Of a stretch of DNA of 64,000 bases, positions 59,616 to 64,000 are shown in pieces (within the stretch, counting starts at the first letter, position 1; every line of letters starts with the position of its first letter). The stretch spans positions 1 through 64,000 of the forward strand of contig NZ_JAOPWB010000323.1 in the NCBI RefSeq assembly GCF_025965855.1. The letters are read 5' to 3'. The position numbers and the translations under genes were made by a program. The stretch comes from Mycobacterium sp. GTDB taxonomy: Bacteria; Actinomycetota; Actinomycetes; Mycobacteriales; Mycobacteriaceae. The notes under the pieces were generated by a model, which saw only the letters and a list, made by a program, of their open reading frames with translations, was not told the origin of the DNA and made no database searches.

Positions 59616-60851
59616 CTACGTCAGCGAGTAGCGCACCGGCAGGTGTTTGAGGCCGCCGACGAAGGTGGTGGCAGTCAATTCCGGATCACCGGTCAGCTCA
59701 ATGGATTTGAGCCTGGGCAGCAATTCGGTGAAGAAGCTGTTGACCTCCATGCGGGCCAGCGCAGCTCCCATGCAGAAATGCACGCCATAGCCGAAGGCGA
59801 CGTGCTTGTTGGGCTCGCGCCCGACGTCGAAGCGGAACGGGTCGTCGAAGACATCCTCGTCGCGGTTGGCCGACACGTATGAGAGCAGCACGGATTCGCC
59901 TGCGGCGATGGGTGTTCCGCGCACCGTGGTGTCCTCGGCGGCGGTGCGCATGAACTCTTTGACCGGGGTGACCCAGCGGATCATCTCCTCGGTGGCCAGC
60001 GGCATCAGGTCGGGATTGTCGCGCAGTCGCTCGAGCTGGTCCGGATTCTCGATGAGTGCCTGCAGGCCGCCGGAAATCGTCGCACTGGTGGTGTCGTGAC
60101 CGGCCGTGGCGACGATGAGGTAGTAGGACACCGTGTCGATGTCCGATAGCGGCTCGCCGTCGACACGCGCGTTGGCGATCGCCGACGAGAGGTCCTCGGT
60201 CGGATGCTCGCGGCGCGAAGCGGTCACCGCGTTGAAATACTGGAACATGTCCAGCAACGCGGGCAGCTGATCCCCTTCCGTGCTACCGCGCTTGAACTCG
60301 CTGTCGTCGCTGCCGAACAACTCCTGCGTCAGTTTGAGCATGCGGGCGAAGTCGGCCTCCGGCAGGCCGAGCAGCGACATGATCACGTAGAGCGGGTAAT
60401 TGACCGCGACCTGTTGGACGAAGTCGCACTCGGGTCCGGCCGCCATCATCTTGTCCACATAGATCTTGGCCAGCTCGTCGACGCGAAGCTTCATCGCCCG
60501 CATCGCCTTGGGGCGAAACCAGTCTGAGCCGATCGCGCGCACCACCCGGTGTTGTGGGTCATCCAGGTGGATCAACGTGCGTACGCCCGCCGCGGCCTGC
60601 AGCTCGTCGCCCTCTTTGGTCGCCAGCACCGGGCGTGGCCAGTTGGTGAACAGCATGTTGTCGCGTTCGATGTCCATGACGTCGGCGTGCTTGGTGATCG
60701 CCCAGAACGGGTGGTAATTGGGCACATCCACCCACGACACTGGAGCGTTGGCACGCAAGTGAGTCAGCGCCCCATGCAACCGCTGATCGTCGGTGTAGGC
60801 CAACGGATCCGTCAATAATTTGGCGGCGTCGTCCATCGTCGGCGTGCTCAC
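59616..60851 (-). CDS. cytochrome P450
   Basis: A 411-residue P450. The oxygen-activating helix is YYLIVATAGHDTTSATISGG, the ExxR helix is in ATEEMIRWVTPVKEFMR, and the heme loop is HVAFGYGVHFCMGAALARME with the Cys ligand. The GTG start overlaps the LLM stop (GTGA), so the two are made together. It may hydroxylate the same compound that the LLM and SDR act on. No family number is assigned. Confidence 0.95.
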   Translation of the reverse strand: MSTPTMDDAAKLLTDPLAYTDDQRLHGALTHLRANAPVSWVDVPNYHPFWAITKHADVMDIERDNMLFTNWPRPVLATKEGDELQAAAGVRTLIHLDDPQHRVVRAIGSDWFRPKAMRAMKLRVDELAKIYVDKMMAAGPECDFVQQVAVNYPLYVIMSLLGLPEADFARMLKLTQELFGSDDSEFKRGSTEGDQLPALLDMFQYFNAVTASRREHPTEDLSSAIANARVDGEPLSDIDTVSYYLIVATAGHDTTSATISGGLQALIENPDQLERLRDNPDLMPLATEEMIRWVTPVKEFMRTAAEDTTVRGTPIAAGESVLLSYVSANRDEDVFDDPFRFDVGREPNKHVAFGYGVHFCMGAALARMEVNSFFTELLPRLKSIELTGDPELTATTFVGGLKHLPVRYSLT

Positions 60852-61870
60852 TCGTGAAACTCCTTCAGTGCGGTGGCGATACAGGTTTGCGAAGCGGTCA
60901 TAAAGATCGGCAGGACGCGATCGACCACGCCCGCACAGCGGCTTTTCAGGGCGGTACCGATTTCGTCGACCGGGCCGACGACGGCGAAGGTCGCGAGCAT
61001 CTCATCGTCAATGAGCGAACCCATGGCGTCCCACTCCCCTTGCTTGGACAGCCGGTTCAATTCCTCGTGCAGGTCGCCCCAGCCATGCAGCTCCAGAACC
61101 TTGCGGTAGGCCGGCGTTGATCCGTAGAAGGCGATCTGCTTGCGCACGGCGGCGGCGGCGGTTTGCAGCTCGGCGTCGTTCTCACCAGTGGCCACCAGGA
61201 CTTCGGCCGACAGCTCGACATCGTCGCGTTCGCGACCGGCGCGCTGCAGGCCGCGCACCAGCGCCGGGGTACTGACCTCGGTGATGTATCGCTTCGAGAC
61301 CATCGGGTGGCCAAGGTGGCCGTCGGCGACCTCGCCGCACACCTCGGTCATCGCTTCGCCGACGGCGGCGAGGAACACCTTGGGCGCCGAATAGGGTTGC
61401 GGCTCGGGCGTAAACATCGGGGTCATGATCTTGTGCGTGTAGAAGTCGCCTTCGAAGCGAAGCTTGGTGCCGTCCGTCCACGCCGACCAGATGGCGTGCA
61501 GCGCGGCGACGAATTCGCGCATCCGGCGCGCCGGGTGGCTCCACGGCATGCTGAACCGCTTCTCGATGTGTGGCTGGATTTGGGTGCCCAGGCCAAGGAT
61601 GAACCGGCCCTGCGAATACGCCTGCAGGTCCCAGCCGACGTTGGCGACGATCATCGGATTGCGGGCGAACGCCACCGCGATGTTGGTGCCCAGCTCGAGT
61701 CTCGACGTGTGTTCGGCGGCCAGCAGCAGCGGCAGAAACGGGTCGTGACTGGTTTCGGCGGTCCAGCCGCCGTCGTAACCATTTCGCTCCAGCGCGCCGG
61801 CCGCATCGGGCACCCGGGCGAGCTGATTGGGAATGCCCCCGTCGAGCTTGAGGCGGGGGACGCTACCCAT
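60848..61870 (-). CDS. LLM class F420-dependent oxidoreductase
   Basis: A 340-residue luciferase-like protein: LERNGYDGGWTAETSHDPFL, TSRLELGTNIAVAFARNPMI, QAYSQGRFILGLGTQIQPHI and EVCGEVADGHLGHPMVSKRY. It matches the F420-dependent LLM subgroup with a conserved GT-x-IQPHI segment. The start at 61870 appears leaderless. First gene of the LLM-P450-SDR operon. Confidence 0.92.
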   Translation of the reverse strand: MGSVPRLKLDGGIPNQLARVPDAAGALERNGYDGGWTAETSHDPFLPLLLAAEHTSRLELGTNIAVAFARNPMIVANVGWDLQAYSQGRFILGLGTQIQPHIEKRFSMPWSHPARRMREFVAALHAIWSAWTDGTKLRFEGDFYTHKIMTPMFTPEPQPYSAPKVFLAAVGEAMTEVCGEVADGHLGHPMVSKRYITEVSTPALVRGLQRAGRERDDVELSAEVLVATGENDAELQTAAAAVRKQIAFYGSTPAYRKVLELHGWGDLHEELNRLSKQGEWDAMGSLIDDEMLATFAVVGPVDEIGTALKSRCAGVVDRVLPIFMTASQTCIATALKEFHE

Positions 61871-61877
61871 GCGGGTA

Positions 61878-61883
61878 ACTTTA
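61878..61883 (-). promoter_or_regulatory. -10 box for a leaderless LLM transcript
   Basis: TAAAGT (minus strand 61883-61878, TANNNT) ends seven bases before the ATG at 61870, and there is no ribosome site, the usual arrangement of leaderless mycobacterial transcripts. Confidence 0.5.
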
Positions 61884-61956
61884 CAGTAAGCAATTCAGTA
61901 TGTGACCCTGGCTGATCTAGCAGCACGACGAATCTCCCATGAGGTAGGACATAGGC

Positions 61957-63462
61957 ATGACGAAAGCCCAGGATTGGGGCGAAACGCTCGACGATCTCGA
62001 GCGTCGCCGTCAGCATGCATTGGGAATGGGCGGGCCGGAGCGCCTCGACAAGCACCGCAACAAGGGCAAGCTCGACGCCCGCGCGCGAATCGAGCGGCTC
62101 CTCGACGCGGGCACCTTCCGCGAGTTCGGCACGCTGGTGGGAGGCGATATCGCGGCTGATGGACTGGTCGTCGGCTCCGGTTCGATCAACGGCTCGCCGG
62201 TGATGGTCGGCGCCGAGGACTTCACCACCATGGCGGGCACCATCGGCCCCGGAGGCAACTCCAAGCGATACCGCATCGCCGAACTGGCGTTACGGGACAA
62301 GATCCCGCTGGTGATGCTGCTCGAAGGCGCCGGCTTTCGTCCCACCGGTGGGCATTATGGGCGCAGCCCGACCGATCTGCTCGCCCAGACGCAGTGCTCG
62401 GGCCGTATCCCGACCGTCGCCGCCGTGCTCGGCCCCTCCGCCGGGCATGGCGCGCTGGTGGCCCCCGTCTGCGACTTCCGGATCATGAGCGCCCACGGTG
62501 CGATCTTCACCGCCGGGCCTCCCGTCGTCAAAGAGTCCACCGGAGAGGACATCTCGAAGGAGGACCTCGGCGGACCGAACGTCGCTATACCCAGCGGCGT
62601 CATCCACAACGTCGCCGAGGACGACGCGGCCGTGCTCGACGACGTCCGGCGCTACCTGTCCTATTTTCCGTGCAGTGCGTGGTCTTACCCGCCGTCACAG
62701 CCCGCCTCAGAGGGAGGGGCGACGACCGCGCCGCGACCGACGCCGGAGCTGCTCGACATCGTCTCCCGCGACAACCGCCGCGTCTACGACATGCGCGCCG
62801 TCCTCGACGTGGTCTTCGACAGTCCCGACTGGTTCGAAGTGCAACCGCAGTTCGGCAAGGCGGTCATCTGCGCGCTGGCCCACCTCGGCGGTCACCCGGT
62901 CGCCGTGGTGGCCAATCAGCCCCAGGTGCTGGCCGGATCCATCGACGCCGACGCCGCCGACAAGGCGGCGCACTTCATCACGGTGGCCGACTCGTTTCAC
63001 CTGCCGATCGTCTTCCTCGCCGACAACCCCGGCATGCTCCCGGGCAGCCGATCCGAGCGCAGCGGCGTGCTGCGCGCCGGCGCGCGGATGTTCGCGGCCC
63101 AGACCGCGGCCACCACGTTGAAGCTGCACGTCACGCTGCGGAAGGCGTACGGGTTCGGCTCCATGGTGATGTCGCTGCTGAGCTTCGACCACCAGGTCGC
63201 GACCTTCGCCTATCCGGGCGCGACGATGGGCGCGATGAGCGCCGCGGCGCTCACTCGCGCATCGCACGCCGGCGAGGACCTCTCCACGAAGCTGCGCAAC
63301 GCCGAGCTGGAGGCGTCATACCGGTCGGCCGAGCACATGGGCTTCGACGAGCTCATCGACCCCCGCGAGACGCGTGACGCCCTGCTCGCCGCCCTGCAGC
63401 GCGGACTCTCCAGCCGGCAAGCCGCCGCCGAACCGGTGGCGCGGACCGTCATCATGCCCTGA
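61957..63462 (+). CDS. acyl-CoA carboxylase beta subunit (carboxyl transferase)
   Basis: A 501-residue carboxyltransferase with both halves: GKLDARARIERLLDAGTFRE, GSGSINGSPVMVGAEDFTTM, GRIPTVAAVLGPSAGHGALV, then FADNPGMLPG-type LADNPGMLPGSRSERSGVLR and KAYGFGSMVMSLLSFDHQVA, FAYPGATMGAMSAAALTRAS. It transfers carboxyl from biotin to an acyl-CoA. No biotin-carrier subunit is nearby, so it must use one from elsewhere. AGGA seven bases before the ATG. It is divergent from the LLM gene. Confidence 0.93.
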   Translation: MTKAQDWGETLDDLERRRQHALGMGGPERLDKHRNKGKLDARARIERLLDAGTFREFGTLVGGDIAADGLVVGSGSINGSPVMVGAEDFTTMAGTIGPGGNSKRYRIAELALRDKIPLVMLLEGAGFRPTGGHYGRSPTDLLAQTQCSGRIPTVAAVLGPSAGHGALVAPVCDFRIMSAHGAIFTAGPPVVKESTGEDISKEDLGGPNVAIPSGVIHNVAEDDAAVLDDVRRYLSYFPCSAWSYPPSQPASEGGATTAPRPTPELLDIVSRDNRRVYDMRAVLDVVFDSPDWFEVQPQFGKAVICALAHLGGHPVAVVANQPQVLAGSIDADAADKAAHFITVADSFHLPIVFLADNPGMLPGSRSERSGVLRAGARMFAAQTAATTLKLHVTLRKAYGFGSMVMSLLSFDHQVATFAYPGATMGAMSAAALTRASHAGEDLSTKLRNAELEASYRSAEHMGFDELIDPRETRDALLAALQRGLSSRQAAAEPVARTVIMP

Positions 63463-63470
63463 TTTCCCCG

Positions 63471-63532
63471 CGCGAGCGTGCGTGTCTGTACGGCGACACG
63501 CCGTAACGGGCGTACAACTGCGCACGCTCGCG
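63471..63532. terminator. nested inverted repeat between convergent genes
   Basis: CGCGAGCGTGCG (63471-63482) and CGCACGCTCGCG (63521-63532) are perfect 12-bp arms. Inside them TGTACG (63487-63492) and CGTACA (63511-63516) form a second pair. The unit lies just after the carboxyltransferase stop and before the LLM stop. Likely a bidirectional terminator; similar units occur in other mycobacterial genomes as intergenic repeats (from memory). Confidence 0.7.
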
Positions 63533-63537
63533 ACTGA

Positions 63538-64000
63538 TCACCCGGCTCGATAGGCCGCGACCACGGGCTCGAGTTCGTCGGGCGTCGCGCCGTGCATGAT
63601 CACCGCGTCGGCGCCATAGTCGAATTCCTCGCGGATGCGGTCCACGCACTGCTGGGCCGACCCGGTGGCCGACGGTTCCAGCCATTCGTCGGGAATCAGC
63701 GTCGCGATGTGCTCGATTTGCTCGGGCGTGGCCTTGTGGTCGATCCCACCCGCGACCGACGTCACCACCGGGTCTTCCCGAAAGTGCTGCAGCACACCGA
63801 GATCCCAGTTGTTGGTCCGCACCATCAATTCACCGTACCCCTGCAGATAGGTGGCCAGCCGTGCGACGGTCTTTTTCAGCCGCAGCTGTTCGGGAAGATG
63901 ATCGCCGACGGTGGCGAAGCACGACCACACCCGCACGCTGCCGGGGTCGCGGCCCGCACTTTCCGCGGCGGATTTGACCGTCTTGACGCAGCGCTGCAAC
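63538..64000 (-). CDS. LLM class F420-dependent oxidoreductase (N-terminus outside window)
   Basis: The C-terminal 154 residues or so of a luciferase-like protein: CFATVGDHLPEQLRLKKTVA, QGYGELMVRTNNWDLGVLQH, and ATGSAQQCVDRIREEFDYGA followed by DAVIMHGATPDELEPVVAAY, which is the usual C-terminal strand-helix of F420-dependent members. The gene runs off the right edge. Confidence 0.85.
   Translation of the reverse strand, partial: LQRCVKTVKSAAESAGRDPGSVRVWSCFATVGDHLPEQLRLKKTVARLATYLQGYGELMVRTNNWDLGVLQHFREDPVVTSVAGGIDHKATPEQIEHIATLIPDEWLEPSATGSAQQCVDRIREEFDYGADAVIMHGATPDELEPVVAAYRAG

Noticed and set aside
62394-63377. Plus-strand 327-codon frame overlapping the carboxyltransferase in another frame.
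   Set aside because: Extremely Arg-rich shadow without start signal; the carboxyltransferase is certain.

Overview
The window is high-GC actinobacterial DNA and almost certainly comes from a Mycobacterium, most likely a non-tuberculous species. It carries an MmpS/MmpL pair, secreted DUF732 and DUF5078 proteins, a soluble transhydrogenase (SthA), three F420-dependent luciferase-like oxidoreductases, a WS/DGAT acyltransferase, a TIGR03086 protein and many GTG starts with ATGA/GTGA stop-start overlaps. I see no insertion sequence, phage module, CRISPR array, tRNA or rRNA.

Layout. 0-8 kb: a TetR gene cut by the left edge, a divergent F420-type Rossmann oxidoreductase, an mmpS remnant, mmpS-mmpL, a frameshifted DUF732 gene, a DUF5078 gene and sthA. 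8-11.6 kb: a TetR-controlled three-gene reductase cassette (called B-F-A here, minus strand). 11.6-18.9 kb: a deletion scar joining two broken genes, a PrsW-type membrane protease with a membrane partner, a cis-CaaD-like tautomerase, a benzoylformate-decarboxylase-like ThDP enzyme and a quinone reductase with a premature stop. 17.7-24.6 kb: a minus-strand series of SDR, HxlR, large LuxR ATPase, SRPBCC, LLM and thiolase. 24.8-29 kb: acyl-CoA dehydrogenase, WS/DGAT and lipase. 29-35 kb: a seven-gene minus-strand operon (MBL hydrolase, hydrolase, tautomerase, second MBL hydrolase, HSL esterase, old yellow enzyme, TIGR03086). 35-38.4 kb: a DUF302-like gene, a decayed cNMP/TrxR gene, enoyl-CoA hydratase and tautomerase, with repeated 16-bp palindromes between them. 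38.4-46.6 kb: a tightly coupled ten-gene plus-strand operon with a second B-F-A cassette, a LolA-like protein, DUF302, an NmrA-type SDR, a cyclic-nucleotide-domain/thioredoxin-reductase-like fusion, a UBP zinc finger and a membrane protein. 46.6-49.7 kb: tautomerase-UbiD-UbiX with two overlooked small genes. 50-56.5 kb: flavin reductase, a DJ-1/SRPBCC fusion, an ACAD-SDR-phosphotransferase operon and an FAD oxidoreductase. 56.7-64 kb: a GAF-LuxR regulator, two decayed small genes, an LLM-P450-SDR operon, an acyl-CoA carboxylase beta subunit and an LLM cut by the right edge.

The window reads as an accessory catabolic and redox island. The repeated classes (five tautomerases, two MBL hydrolases, UbiX/UbiD, a ThDP decarboxylase, acyl-CoA enzymes, LLMs, P450) suggest breakdown of an unsaturated, aromatic or halogenated compound; this is inferred from gene content. 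The strongest candidate for an undescribed system is the 38.4-46.6 kb operon, together with the palindromes that link it to the 29-35 kb operon and to the decayed cNMP/TrxR copy.
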